Of a stretch of DNA of 64,000 bases, positions 47,397 to 55,968 are shown piece by piece. The position numbers and the translations under genes were made by a program. Below the pieces are notes generated by a model that was given only the letters and a program-made list of their open reading frames with translations, ran no database searches and had not been told where the DNA came from. How positions within the stretch are numbered: the first letter of the stretch is position 1; the number at the start of each line of letters is the position of its first letter. Origin of the DNA: CALMEC01 sp964531025 (GTDB lineage: Bacteria; Actinomycetota; Thermoleophilia; Miltoncostaeales; Miltoncostaeaceae); contig CAZHDY010000001.1 in NCBI GenBank assembly GCA_964531025.1, positions 1,612,001 to 1,676,000 of the forward strand. The letters run 5' to 3'.

Positions 47397-50111
47397 GTGA
47401 CAAACCTGCCGGCTCGAACCGATGACCCGCCAAGTGTGCTCGGTTCGACGGAGACTCCAAGCATTTTTCGCGATGAGACGGGCGAACTTCCTGTCGAAGG
47501 CGCGTATTGGGTCTCCGTGGCCGCCGAGATCCTGTCCATACCGGCTCGAGAGCAGGGCATCGATACAGCGTCTGCGGTAGACGAGCAACGCCGACTGGCG
47601 ACCCATCTCGTTCGCGGTCTGCGTGCTTGGCACAACGTCGGTGCGCTGGAGTTCCGATACATCTGGGGCGGAGATCCGTCTTTTCGCGTGGTTCTCATCG
47701 CGCGGGGTCTCGGGCGTTCGCCTGAGGCGGCGCACGACGTTGCGATCAAACTCCTTCATAACATCGTCTCACTGCTACCGGTGGGCTACGAGGTCGGATC
47801 ACCACGGTCCACACTCGACACACATCTCGATCTCGATCGAGAGGGCTGGGTCGAGGTCGAGCGGCTGGAGGAAGTGCGCCCGACGGCGCCGTTCGTGCCC
47901 GCTGATATCGCGACGTTCTACTATCTCCCGCACCCGATGGGTGGGAGCGGGCGAGGATGGCCACGGCTGCCGGCTGCGCTCGCGAAGACGCCGAGGCCTG
48001 GATTTATCAGTGTGACACTTCTTCCGACGGTGCTGACGGATGTTGAACGTTCAGCGGTCGATCATGTCTGCAGTGTCGCTCGCCATGTGGCAGAACCGCG
48101 GCAGGACCATGACTTCTTCGGCAATCTGAGAACGATCCCGGCCGATGCTGCGGCAGAGGATGTCGTTCGGATATGGGGGAGGATCGATGGGAGGGCCGGG
48201 GTTCTCGCCAAGATCGGCGTATGCGCATACCACGACGATCTGATCCGCCTGGCATCGATGGTGGGTGCGATCATCACCGACGGGGATGACGACGACCAGC
48301 GGACCAATGGGAATGCATTCAAGATCGTCAGTGACCTTGACTCGTTCCAGCAGTTCGTGTCGGCTGGCGACGGCACGGTCCTTCCTCGCTATCGCCACGA
48401 GATCTGGCACGGACAGTACGGAGAGCCGCCCTTCGTGATCCAGCGGTTGCCGTACTTCTTCACCGAGGAAGAAGCCGGCGGCCTCCTGATGCTTCCCGTG
48501 CCCGACGAGCAGGGCGTCCCGGGCATGCCGCGAGCGCGTCGCCATGCCAGTCGGCGCGCGATGGTCGCAGACCTCGACACCGGTGGTGACGGGGTCGTCC
48601 TCGGACAGGTGATCCACGAGGGCTCGCCGGTCGCTCCGGCCAAGCTCCCGCTCGAGGCCGTCAACCGACACGTCCTCGTTGTGGGCACACCCGGGTCGGG
48701 AAAGACCACAACGGTGCTCAGCATGCTTGCGTCGCTGTGGCGCGACCACGGTGTGCCGTTCCTCGTCATCGAGCCGACGAAGAGTGAATACAGAACTCTT
48801 CTGGACGCACCGGGCATGGACGAGCTCCGGGTGATCGCGCTTGGCCGGGACGATGTGGCGCCGATGCGCCTCAACCCCCTGGCACCACCTCCCGGTGTGC
48901 GCATGGAGGTGCAGGCCAATGCGGTGCTGGCGTCGCTGAAGGCCGCGTTGCCGCTCTGGCCGCCACTTCCCCAGCTTCTCGAGGACGCAATCGAGCGGGC
49001 CTATCGACGTGCGGGTTGGGATCACGACTCCACCATCGACGACGGCCTGACACCGCCGTCGCTTCGCACTGTCATGGCCTGCTTCGAGGACGTGTTCGCT
49101 GAAGCCGACTATGTCGGCGACGCGCGCAACGTGGCCGCTGCCATGGCGACACGCCTGAAGAGCCTCGTGCGCGGCAGCAAGGGGCGTGTGCTCGACACCG
49201 TGGAGTCGATCGACTTCGCCGCCCTGCTGGCGCGCCCGGTGGTGGTCGAGATGGACGAGATCGCGGACCCCGAGGACAAGGCCGTCATGGCGTCGTTCCT
49301 TCTCGATCGCATCCGCGCCAGTGCACGATCGCGGGGCTCCAGCGAGGGGTGGCTTCGTCATGTGACCGTCGTGGAGGAGGCGCATCGCCTGCTCCCTCGC
49401 CTGACGCCTGTCGGAAGCGATGACGGCGGTGATCCGCGGAGCGCAGGGGTCGAAGCCTTCTGTAATGCGATCGCCGAACTCCGTTCGGTCGGGGAGGGAT
49501 TCATCCTCAGCAGCCAGAGCCCCTCGCGATTGGCCGCGGCGGCCGTCGACAACTGTGGGACGCGCATCCTTCATCGGATCGAGAGCGCCGCTGACCGCGA
49601 GGTCGTTCTGAACGATCTCGACGCCAGCGATCTGGAACGACAGGCCGCGGCACGGCTCAGGGTGGGTGAGGCCGTAGCCCGCTGGCCCCAGCTCGACGAA
49701 CCGGAGATCATCCAGGTCGTCGCCGGCGCGGGTGTCGACAGCGGTGCGGTGGTCACGACGGACGACGTCCGTCAGCGGATGGCCGCGGAGACCACGTTGG
49801 TGCGGAGCCTCCTGCCGTACCCGATGTGCACGCGTGAGATGTGTCCGTCGGGTTGCGAACCGCGTGTACGTGCCGACGGCCAGGACATCGCCGACGAGAC
49901 GGCGGCGTTCGCGACCGCCACATGGAAGGAACATCCGCCCCGCGAGGCCGTGCCGCTCATCGCCCGACATCTTCGCGACGCGACGGACGACGACGTCCAA
50001 TCGGCGTACTGTGCCGCCGCACACCTGGCGGCGCACGGTCGTGCCCTGGTCGGAGCGCCTCGACGCGTCGACATCGCCGCACGCGTACGCGCGGCGCTGG
50101 AGGAGGCGTGA
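47397..50111 (+). CDS. HerA/FtsK-type ATPase with DUF87-like motor domain
   Basis: 904 aa, GTG start 15 nt after the previous stop. Residues 1-420 are a long N-terminal region of unknown fold. The motor domain follows: Walker A VVGTPGSGKTTT near 430-438, FLVIEPTKSEYRTLL, Walker B HVTVVEEAHRLL near 655-662 and the sensor FILSSQSPSRL near 702. This order matches HerA/DUF87 and VirB4-like hexameric motors, which move DNA or protein. A cysteine cluster (CTREMCPSGC) lies near residue 812, perhaps a metal site. Its stop overlaps the GTG of the kinase-like gene. HerA-type motors occur in DNA-end processing and anti-phage systems; which applies here is unknown. Confidence 0.82.
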   Translation: MTNLPARTDDPPSVLGSTETPSIFRDETGELPVEGAYWVSVAAEILSIPAREQGIDTASAVDEQRRLATHLVRGLRAWHNVGALEFRYIWGGDPSFRVVLIARGLGRSPEAAHDVAIKLLHNIVSLLPVGYEVGSPRSTLDTHLDLDREGWVEVERLEEVRPTAPFVPADIATFYYLPHPMGGSGRGWPRLPAALAKTPRPGFISVTLLPTVLTDVERSAVDHVCSVARHVAEPRQDHDFFGNLRTIPADAAAEDVVRIWGRIDGRAGVLAKIGVCAYHDDLIRLASMVGAIITDGDDDDQRTNGNAFKIVSDLDSFQQFVSAGDGTVLPRYRHEIWHGQYGEPPFVIQRLPYFFTEEEAGGLLMLPVPDEQGVPGMPRARRHASRRAMVADLDTGGDGVVLGQVIHEGSPVAPAKLPLEAVNRHVLVVGTPGSGKTTTVLSMLASLWRDHGVPFLVIEPTKSEYRTLLDAPGMDELRVIALGRDDVAPMRLNPLAPPPGVRMEVQANAVLASLKAALPLWPPLPQLLEDAIERAYRRAGWDHDSTIDDGLTPPSLRTVMACFEDVFAEADYVGDARNVAAAMATRLKSLVRGSKGRVLDTVESIDFAALLARPVVVEMDEIADPEDKAVMASFLLDRIRASARSRGSSEGWLRHVTVVEEAHRLLPRLTPVGSDDGGDPRSAGVEAFCNAIAELRSVGEGFILSSQSPSRLAAAAVDNCGTRILHRIESAADREVVLNDLDASDLERQAAARLRVGEAVARWPQLDEPEIIQVVAGAGVDSGAVVTTDDVRQRMAAETTLVRSLLPYPMCTREMCPSGCEPRVRADGQDIADETAAFATATWKEHPPREAVPLIARHLRDATDDDVQSAYCAAAHLAAHGRALVGAPRRVDIAARVRAALEEA

Positions 50112-51454
50112 GTCGTCCGGCCTCCGAATGGGAGGAGGACCAGGTGATCGAGGTGCGCGAAGCCGGTGACGCGGATGCGGGGGACGGATGGCGACCGACC
50201 GACATCGACGACGGCTGGGGTGATCACGCCAGTGACGTGGGGGCGAAACGGTCTGACGAGGCAAACCGGCGGGAAGATGTGGTCGCGACCGACTCGACGA
50301 CGGATGCGGCGAAGGACGATGCCGAGGAGATCATCGGAGACGACACTCCTCGCAGGGTGGAGGACGACAGGCCGGAGAGCGTCGACACGTCGCGGCCGGA
50401 GGTGCGCGAGAACGCCGACCGGTCAATGCCTGAACTCGAGGTGCGGCACGACGCGGAGTCTGATGATCGGTTCGTGGGCGAGGTATCCGAGCGAACCTCC
50501 GTCCCGAACGTGGACGGACCTGATGTGTCGATCGAGGCGGCGCGCCAAGCGGTCGACGAAGCGATCGAGGATCGACCGGCGGACCGCGAGGCCCTTCCTG
50601 TGGCGGAGTTCTCGGAGGAGAATCGGGAACAGGCCGTCCAGGCGGCGCGCGATGCGGTCCACGATGCCCATGAGAACCCGGCATCCGATCGTTGGCCGGA
50701 TCGCGGACCCGAGTTCGTCGAAGCCGGCTATGCGCGGTCCGACGCGGATGATGCTCTCGGCTTCGCATCGGACCACGCCAACCAGCATCTCGAGGTGGTG
50801 ACGGACGATGGCCGGATCGCACACCTCAAGCCGGCCTTGGGCGAACACCCTGATGCCGCAGGACGTGGTGATGTGACACCTCCGGGCACCGGATGGAAGC
50901 GCGAGGTCGCAGCGTGCGATGCCGACCGCTTGATGGGCCTGGGCGTCGTTCCCGAAACGGTCGCGGTGGACGATCCCGAGTCGGGTCGGGCATCTCTGCA
51001 GGACGACGCGCCCGGCTTCGCCCGGCCGTTGTCGCAGTACGAGGCCGAGGACGTCGACCGCATGGCCGTGCTGGACTACGTGGTGGGTAACACCGATCGC
51101 CACGGTGCCAACTTCCGGACGCAGGGTGACGGGCGACCGGCGGCGATCGACAACGGCTACGCCTTTCCGACATCCCCTGAGGTTCCCATCAAGTCGGACT
51201 TCGTTGTCCAACGCCTGGACACGCCGCTTTCCGACGAGGTGGTGGCCTCGGTGCAGGCATGCGATCCGGCCGACCTCCAGGCCATGCTGAGACGAGATGG
51301 AATCGAGGAGTCGGCGATCGCCGGGTGCATCACCCGGCTTCATGAGGTGCAGGACAACGGGATGATCACCGGTGATGCATGGTCGGGCGGCATCGTCACC
51401 TCTCGGAACACTGTGGTCCGTGCCGCCGGAGGTGGCGCTGATGGAGCAGACTGA
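50108..51454 (+). CDS. SCO1664-like phosphatidylinositol-kinase-fold protein with acidic N-terminus
   Basis: 448 aa from GTG 50108, overlapping the ATPase stop (GTGA). Residues 1-~210 are rich in Asp/Glu/Arg and probably disordered. The C-terminal half follows the SCO1664/PI3-4-kinase-like pattern: an ATP-lysine site in IAHLKPALGEHPD, then GTGWKREVAACDADRLMGLG, a catalytic loop DYVVGNTDRHGANF and a metal-binding AIDNGYAFP. All expected catalytic residues appear present, so phosphotransfer to a protein or small molecule is likely. HipA-like toxins share this fold. Strict coupling to a HerA-type ATPase is unusual. Confidence 0.78.
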   Translation: MSRPASEWEEDQVIEVREAGDADAGDGWRPTDIDDGWGDHASDVGAKRSDEANRREDVVATDSTTDAAKDDAEEIIGDDTPRRVEDDRPESVDTSRPEVRENADRSMPELEVRHDAESDDRFVGEVSERTSVPNVDGPDVSIEAARQAVDEAIEDRPADREALPVAEFSEENREQAVQAARDAVHDAHENPASDRWPDRGPEFVEAGYARSDADDALGFASDHANQHLEVVTDDGRIAHLKPALGEHPDAAGRGDVTPPGTGWKREVAACDADRLMGLGVVPETVAVDDPESGRASLQDDAPGFARPLSQYEAEDVDRMAVLDYVVGNTDRHGANFRTQGDGRPAAIDNGYAFPTSPEVPIKSDFVVQRLDTPLSDEVVASVQACDPADLQAMLRRDGIEESAIAGCITRLHEVQDNGMITGDAWSGGIVTSRNTVVRAAGGGADGAD

Positions 51455-51953
51455 ACCGATGATCATTGCTCAGGTCGAGGTGTTCGAGCGTGGAGCGACC
51501 GCCGGGTCGTACACTCGTCGGGGGGTCTTCACGCTCGACACCGGCGGCTGTGTGGAACTGGAGCGCGACCCGTCCGCCGACCAGTCGGTCGGTCTTTGCG
51601 CGATGCTCGAGGACGGAGTCGCCGCTCGGGATCCTCACGGTCGCGTCGTCCTTTCGTCCGAGGGAGACGCGTTCCTGGATGCGGTCGCCCGGCACTTCGC
51701 ATCGGCGACCTACTTCCGCGTCCGGCGTACGGAGTTTCCCCTCGTTCCCGAGGATGCTCCAGACCGGCTACGCGACGCAGTCGTGAACGCATCGGCGCTG
51801 GTGCGTGCGGCGCGTGACCTTTCGGCGAGGGCCATGGAGACGGACACAAAGCTTGCTGCCGCGATCGAGGTTCATACGCGTCAGATCGAGGAGATGCGCG
51901 ACGGTCTCATGGCCGCTATTGCTGCAGGCGACTCGAAGTCCGAGGGCGTCTGA
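51441..51953 (+). CDS. Hypothetical protein, last gene of HerA operon
   Basis: 170 aa from ATG 51441, with GGAGG 8 nt upstream and a 14-nt overlap with the kinase-like gene. Residues 1-85 alternate strand-like and charged stretches (MIIAQVEVFERGATAGSYTR). The C-terminal third is a probable coiled coil (TKLAAAIEVHTRQIEEMRDG). No family was recognised. The tail is 17 nt from the convergent toxin gene. Confidence 0.62.
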   Translation: MEQTEPMIIAQVEVFERGATAGSYTRRGVFTLDTGGCVELERDPSADQSVGLCAMLEDGVAARDPHGRVVLSSEGDAFLDAVARHFASATYFRVRRTEFPLVPEDAPDRLRDAVVNASALVRAARDLSARAMETDTKLAAAIEVHTRQIEEMRDGLMAAIAAGDSKSEGV

Positions 51954-51970
51954 GGACGAAGCCGGGTTAT

Positions 51971-52352
51971 TCAGGCGCGCACGACGTCGACGCCGTAGAC
52001 GGCGAGCCGAGCGTCGCGCGTCGCAAGCCGATAGCCACCACGCAGGGCCTGCGCGACGATCGCCCTGTCGAACGGATCACGGTGGTGGTCGGGCAGGTTG
52101 CCCGCCAGCCATACGTCGTGTTCGTCCAGTGGACGGACGCTCATTCGGCTGGCCGCGAGCTGCTGCAGAAGGTCGTCAGGAGCCTCGAGTTTCCCGATGC
52201 TGCGTTTGATGGCGATCTCCCAGACCGACGCGGCGCTGACGATGACCTCGGTGGATCCGTCGCGAATGGCATTGCGCGTTTCGTCGGCCAGGGTCGGATC
52301 GTCGGTCATCCACCACAGCAACGCGTGTGTGTGTGTCGAGGAGCAGGCTCAC
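51971..52352 (-). pseudogene. vapC: VapC-type PIN-domain toxin, frameshifted in an (AC)6 repeat
   Basis: The natural start is GTG 52352, overlapping the antitoxin stop (GTGA) and reading VSLLLDTHT. The rest of the PIN domain (LLWWMTDD, SVWEIAIKRSIGKLEAP, DPFDRAIVAQAL) is in another frame, 382 nt from start to stop. A run of six AC units (minus strand, about 52326-52337) sits at the shift. Four units would restore the canonical LLLDTHALLWWM and 125 aa; seven would also be in frame. As read, the first catalytic Asp is cut off from the rest. It may be a phase-variable off state, a decayed toxin or a sequencing error. Confidence 0.75.
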
Positions 52353-52591
52353 TCGGTTGGAATACCGAACGCGTCGGCCAGATCCGGAGGCAGTTCGTCG
52401 AAGTCGTCATGGACGATGACCTTGCCCTTCCAGGCACCCGGAGTCCGCGCTGGACCGGGCGGCGGTGCGTACGCCGTGAGCCGCGCCAAGGGTTTGCCGC
52501 GCTTACCGATGACGATCTCCTCTCCCTTCGCCGCCCGGTCAACGAGTTCGGAGAGGTGCGTCTTGGCGTCGTACGGGTTGATGGTGCCCAT
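52349..52591 (-). CDS. Phd/YefM-type antitoxin
   Basis: 80 aa. The N-terminal MGTINPYDAKTHLSELVDRA and IVIGKRGKPLARLT segments match Phd-type antitoxins that bind DNA and block a partner PIN toxin through a disordered C-terminus. The stop overlaps the VapC start. ATG 52591 lies 6 nt after a TACCGT -10 box and is probably leaderless. Confidence 0.88.
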   Translation of the reverse strand: MGTINPYDAKTHLSELVDRAAKGEEIVIGKRGKPLARLTAYAPPPGPARTPGAWKGKVIVHDDFDELPPDLADAFGIPTE

Positions 52592-52597
52592 GGAGCC

Positions 52598-52626
52598 ACG
52601 GTAGTCCCGATGACCAAGTTGGTCAA
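52598..52626 (-). promoter_or_regulatory. Antitoxin promoter with TGACCAA-G-TTGGTCA operator
   Basis: On the minus strand TTGACC (52621-52626) and TACCGT (52598-52603) are 17 bp apart. A perfect 15-bp palindrome TGACCAA-G-TTGGTCA (52611-52625) overlaps the -35, as expected for an autoregulated toxin-antitoxin operon. Confidence 0.7.
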
Positions 52627-52652
52627 TAGAGCACTTTGTGGGTGTCGCAGGG

Positions 52653-54383
52653 CTACGGACGCTTCTGGGTCGGGTCGTAGGTCATCGTCCGGCTGGGTTC
52701 CTCGATCGCTGGACGCTGTGTATCCGCGAGCTTCTCCATCTCGTGGAAGAAGGCCAAGGATGCGCCGCTGAACGGAGGACGGACCGACTGTGGCATACCT
52801 TCGAAGGCCACGTCGCCGTTTGCTGTTCGGGCGGTGAAAACCGGATCTTTGATGCGGTCATCTCCTCGAACGATCGTTCCAAGGATGAACCAGCCGTCGC
52901 GCGCCGGGCCTTCGGCCGTGGCCCCGCTCGGGAATCGGACGGCGACGCTGTTCACGTCGGGTGCGGTCTGTCCGACATAGGTGAGGTATAGGGCGCCCGG
53001 TTCACGTCCCTGGGGCCGCGACAGGCTGCACACCTGAATGACGGGTGCTCCGAGGCCGCGCTCGCAGTCGCTCGACATCATCATGATCGCGCCGGTCTTC
53101 TCTGCCATGAGGATCACGGCAGGCGGTTTGTTCGGAAGGGTGCCGACCGCGAGCATGGTGGGGCTGAAGGTGGGGTCGTCCAGTCGGACGCGCATCTTCG
53201 TCATGGATGCACGACGGATCTCGTCGAACGGCGAGAACGACGAGGGCGCACCCGGAGGCGGGTCCGCAAGGTGGTACGGCTCGCCCACCGGTGTCGGCCG
53301 GGCGCCGTACTGCGCCGTGGATCCCATGGTCAACGTTGCGTCGATACCGGGTTGCGCCGTCTGATGGATCATCCCCAGTGCGCCGTTCACGTTGCGCGCC
53401 TGTACGAGCAGTGCGTCGCCCTCGATATGCACCGATCCGTCCTGAATGCTGAGGTAGCCGGCGCCCTCCGTGTCCGCGAGGGCAAGGGATCGTGCGGAGC
53501 GCAGCCGCGTAAGGGCATCCGGCGTTACTGTGATGACGACACGATCCCCATCTGCACGAAGCGACCGGATCTCCGAGCCCGTCACCAGCCGCTGATCGTT
53601 GACGAGCGCATAGGTGGGTTCGGCTCCCGGCCGGCTGAGCGAAGCCGCGGTCAGCGTTGACGGGAGCGCGACGGGATTCACGGGTTCGGTCCCGGTGTGG
53701 AACGTACGCGCCTTCCGTGCCTCAGCCTCGGTGGTGAACGAGGCGGGAGCAAAAATCCGGTTGCTGTCGGAGGCCAACCAGTAGCGGACCTCACCGTTCG
53801 GCGCCGGGTGGCCGGCGGCGGCCTCACGCAGCTTCTCCAGAGAATCGTCGGTCGCGAGGACGCTTGTCTCGGGGTCGATCACCTCCACGCGGTTGAACAA
53901 GGTGAGCTCCCGCAGTTGGTTCTCTTCCTCCGCAGCCGGTACCCGGATGCGCAGGGTGTCGGGAGCGACCTCTGTGACCTCGAAGCCCGCGATGTCGCGC
54001 AGCGCGGCCCGTGTCTGAAGCGCCCTGGCCACGCTCGTGAGCGCACGGTCCATCGGTACACCGGGGTCGGGCGTCACGCGCACGTCGGCGGTCATCCCCC
54101 AGTCCACCCGCGCCGGCGCGATCTTCGGCGCCGACGAGTCCAGTGGATCCGGGGACGTGTTACGCAGCACGGCGGTGAGGGTCACGACGGCGACGAGGGC
54201 TGCGGCTGCCGCCAGCCACAGCACACCCGGATGGCGGTTGATGCTCCGTCGACCGGTCGACCGAACCTCTGCACGTCGTTTCACGTCACTCCAATCGGGT
54301 TGGGCTTTCACAGATGGCACGCAGTCTTCGATCAATCGCGCGAGCCGCGGGTCCGTGTGTCCGTTGTTCTGATCGCCGGTCAC
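52653..54383 (-). CDS. Single-pass membrane protein with SecD-P1-like domain, sigma-factor partner
   Basis: 576 aa, GTG start overlapping the ECF sigma stop (GTGA). A ~50-residue cytoplasmic tail, one membrane helix (about 53-73, GVLWLAAAAALVAVVTLTA) and a ~500-residue outer region follow the layout of an anti-sigma factor. The tail has no HxxxCxxC zinc motif. The outer part resembles the P1 domain of SecD: DRALTSVARALQTRAALRDI, APDTLRIRVPAAEEENQL, then RLVTGSEIRSL and ALLVQARNVNG. It is likely to sense an envelope signal and hold the sigma factor; this is inferred. A paralogue is at 58809-60656. Confidence 0.75.
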   Translation of the reverse strand: MTGDQNNGHTDPRLARLIEDCVPSVKAQPDWSDVKRRAEVRSTGRRSINRHPGVLWLAAAAALVAVVTLTAVLRNTSPDPLDSSAPKIAPARVDWGMTADVRVTPDPGVPMDRALTSVARALQTRAALRDIAGFEVTEVAPDTLRIRVPAAEEENQLRELTLFNRVEVIDPETSVLATDDSLEKLREAAAGHPAPNGEVRYWLASDSNRIFAPASFTTEAEARKARTFHTGTEPVNPVALPSTLTAASLSRPGAEPTYALVNDQRLVTGSEIRSLRADGDRVVITVTPDALTRLRSARSLALADTEGAGYLSIQDGSVHIEGDALLVQARNVNGALGMIHQTAQPGIDATLTMGSTAQYGARPTPVGEPYHLADPPPGAPSSFSPFDEIRRASMTKMRVRLDDPTFSPTMLAVGTLPNKPPAVILMAEKTGAIMMMSSDCERGLGAPVIQVCSLSRPQGREPGALYLTYVGQTAPDVNSVAVRFPSGATAEGPARDGWFILGTIVRGDDRIKDPVFTARTANGDVAFEGMPQSVRPPFSGASLAFFHEMEKLADTQRPAIEEPSRTMTYDPTQKRP

Positions 54384-54976
54384 GGCGAGTCCTCCAATCC
54401 GAGCCGGCTTCTCAAAGCAGCGTGGGCGTGGTTGAGCGACGAGCCCACCGTTCCCGGTGCGATCCCGACGACCTGTGCGATCTCGTCGTATGTCAAGCCG
54501 CCGTAGTGGCGGAGGAACACGATCAGGCGTTGGCGCTCCGGAAGTTCGCGGATCGCATCACGGGTCGCCATCACATCTGCATGCGAGCTCTCGGGCGCGG
54601 GGACGTCCATCGTCAGTTCGGTGACCCGTCGCGCCCGCCGATTCGCGCCGCGCCGGTGGTTGCGCGCGACGTTCACGACGATGGCCCATACCCACGACTC
54701 GAACGATCCCTGCTCGGTGTACTCCTCAGCCGAGCGGAGGGCGTGGGCGAAGGCGTCCTGCACGACATCGACGGCCGACTGTGCGTCGCCGCAAAGAGCG
54801 GAAGCCACCCGGACAAAGCGGGAGAACTCTCGCCGGTACAGGGCCTCAAGCCGCTCGGAGGCGTCGCCGCTCACCGGGTGGCCGGCCGCGGCGTGGTGCG
54901 TGTGCTCAAGCTCGGCATGCACCGGGTGGCCTCCAGTGAGGTTGTGCGCTCCGCCGGTATCGCCGGTTGTTCCCAT
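54380..54976 (-). CDS. ECF (sigma-70 family) sigma factor
   Basis: About 198 aa from ATG 54976; an upstream in-frame GTG at 55000 would give 206. Region 2 (LEALYRREFSRFVRVASALC, VDVVQDAFAHAL, SWVWAIVVNVARNHRR) and region 4 (LPERQRLIVFLRHYGGLTYD, VGIAPGTVGSSLNHAHAALR) are intact. A His-rich extension precedes region 2. It is coupled to the membrane partner by GTGA. A GATAAG box just upstream may serve as a -10, but no ECF-type promoter is certain. Confidence 0.88.
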   Translation of the reverse strand: MGTTGDTGGAHNLTGGHPVHAELEHTHHAAAGHPVSGDASERLEALYRREFSRFVRVASALCGDAQSAVDVVQDAFAHALRSAEEYTEQGSFESWVWAIVVNVARNHRRGANRRARRVTELTMDVPAPESSHADVMATRDAIRELPERQRLIVFLRHYGGLTYDEIAQVVGIAPGTVGSSLNHAHAALRSRLGLEDSP

Positions 54977-55167
54977 CGCCCATGCCTTATCAAACACCAC
55001 TCGCGCTCGGTTTCTTCAGTGCGGCGGACTTGGAGATCACGGGTCCATCTCGACGTCGACCTGCGGCCCCCCTCTGGCGGCGCGAGCCATTCTGTGGCCG
55101 GGTCACGGGCCCGGCATGTGACACGATGACGTGCGGTTCGTCCCTATCGATCATGGAGGCCCGCAAG

Positions 55168-55917
55168 ATGTCGATCAAACGATTGAGCGATGATCCCGGC
55201 CGCATGTTCCACGCATCGGGGCATGTCCTCGGGGTCCGTGTGACGGAGGATCATCCGATGGGCGTCCGCGCCGTCTACGTGATCGCCGCTCAGGGAGAGC
55301 TGGAGTTCCGGTCCGGCAAGCACGGCCCGAGGTCAGATTCTCGGGCGCATACGACCGATCCTGATGCGGGCGCCGGGACGACGAAGTCGACGACCACGAC
55401 CGCCGAGGCGGACGCCGCCCGCACGGCCGCGCTGGCCACCGAACTGACCATCGAGCATGCGACGGGTGACGGGACCGTCTGGTTGGGCTATCAGGGTGGC
55501 GACGTCACGATCTTCGAACTCGACGACGACTCGGTCACCGTGCTCGCCCAGGAGGAGTTCTTGGCACACGACGCGTCCCTGTCGGCGTCGCTCAAGAAGG
55601 CCGTTCCGAAGGAGCTCGTCGCGGTCCTGTCGCCTGTCGGGTGGGTCATCACGGGGAGCGGCCTCTTCGCGACCGCGACTTCCGGGGAGGTGATCACGGT
55701 GGACGTCACCGACGACACCCCCGCCATCGTCGAGTCCGGCAGCATCCTCGCCTTCACCGCGGGCGTCGAGCTGGCCGGGGCGGACGCCTTCAAACGGCGC
55801 GTCGCCGCGAAAGGGATCAAGGAGCTGCTCGGTGCGGTAAGCGTGAACATGCCGCGTGAGCGGGTCTGGTTGCAGGCGAGCGGAAGCGGGACGCTCATGC
55901 TCCGCTCGAAGGACTAA
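55168..55917 (+). CDS. AIM24-like beta-rich protein
   Basis: 249 aa from ATG 55168, with GGAGG 8 nt upstream; ATG 55153 is the alternative. Repeating beta strands with GDGTVWLGYQGGDVTIFEL, GWVITGSGLFATATSG and a C-terminal RERVWLQASGSGTLMLRS are typical of AIM24/TIGR00266-type proteins, whose function in bacteria is unknown. A Thr/Ala-rich linker lies near residues 60-85. It is divergent from the ECF sigma gene. Confidence 0.72.
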   Translation: MSIKRLSDDPGRMFHASGHVLGVRVTEDHPMGVRAVYVIAAQGELEFRSGKHGPRSDSRAHTTDPDAGAGTTKSTTTTAEADAARTAALATELTIEHATGDGTVWLGYQGGDVTIFELDDDSVTVLAQEEFLAHDASLSASLKKAVPKELVAVLSPVGWVITGSGLFATATSGEVITVDVTDDTPAIVESGSILAFTAGVELAGADAFKRRVAAKGIKELLGAVSVNMPRERVWLQASGSGTLMLRSKD

Positions 55918-55934
55918 TGACGGTCGAGTCTTCT

Positions 55935-55964
55935 CGCCGGATGGCCTGAGGCTCCGGTCCGGCG
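55935..55964. terminator. Possible bidirectional terminator hairpin
   Basis: CGCCGGA (55935-55941) and TCCGGCG (55958-55964) form a 7-bp stem between the convergent AIM24-like and Vps62-like genes. No T-run follows on either strand. Confidence 0.35.
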
Positions 55965-55968
55965 GTGA

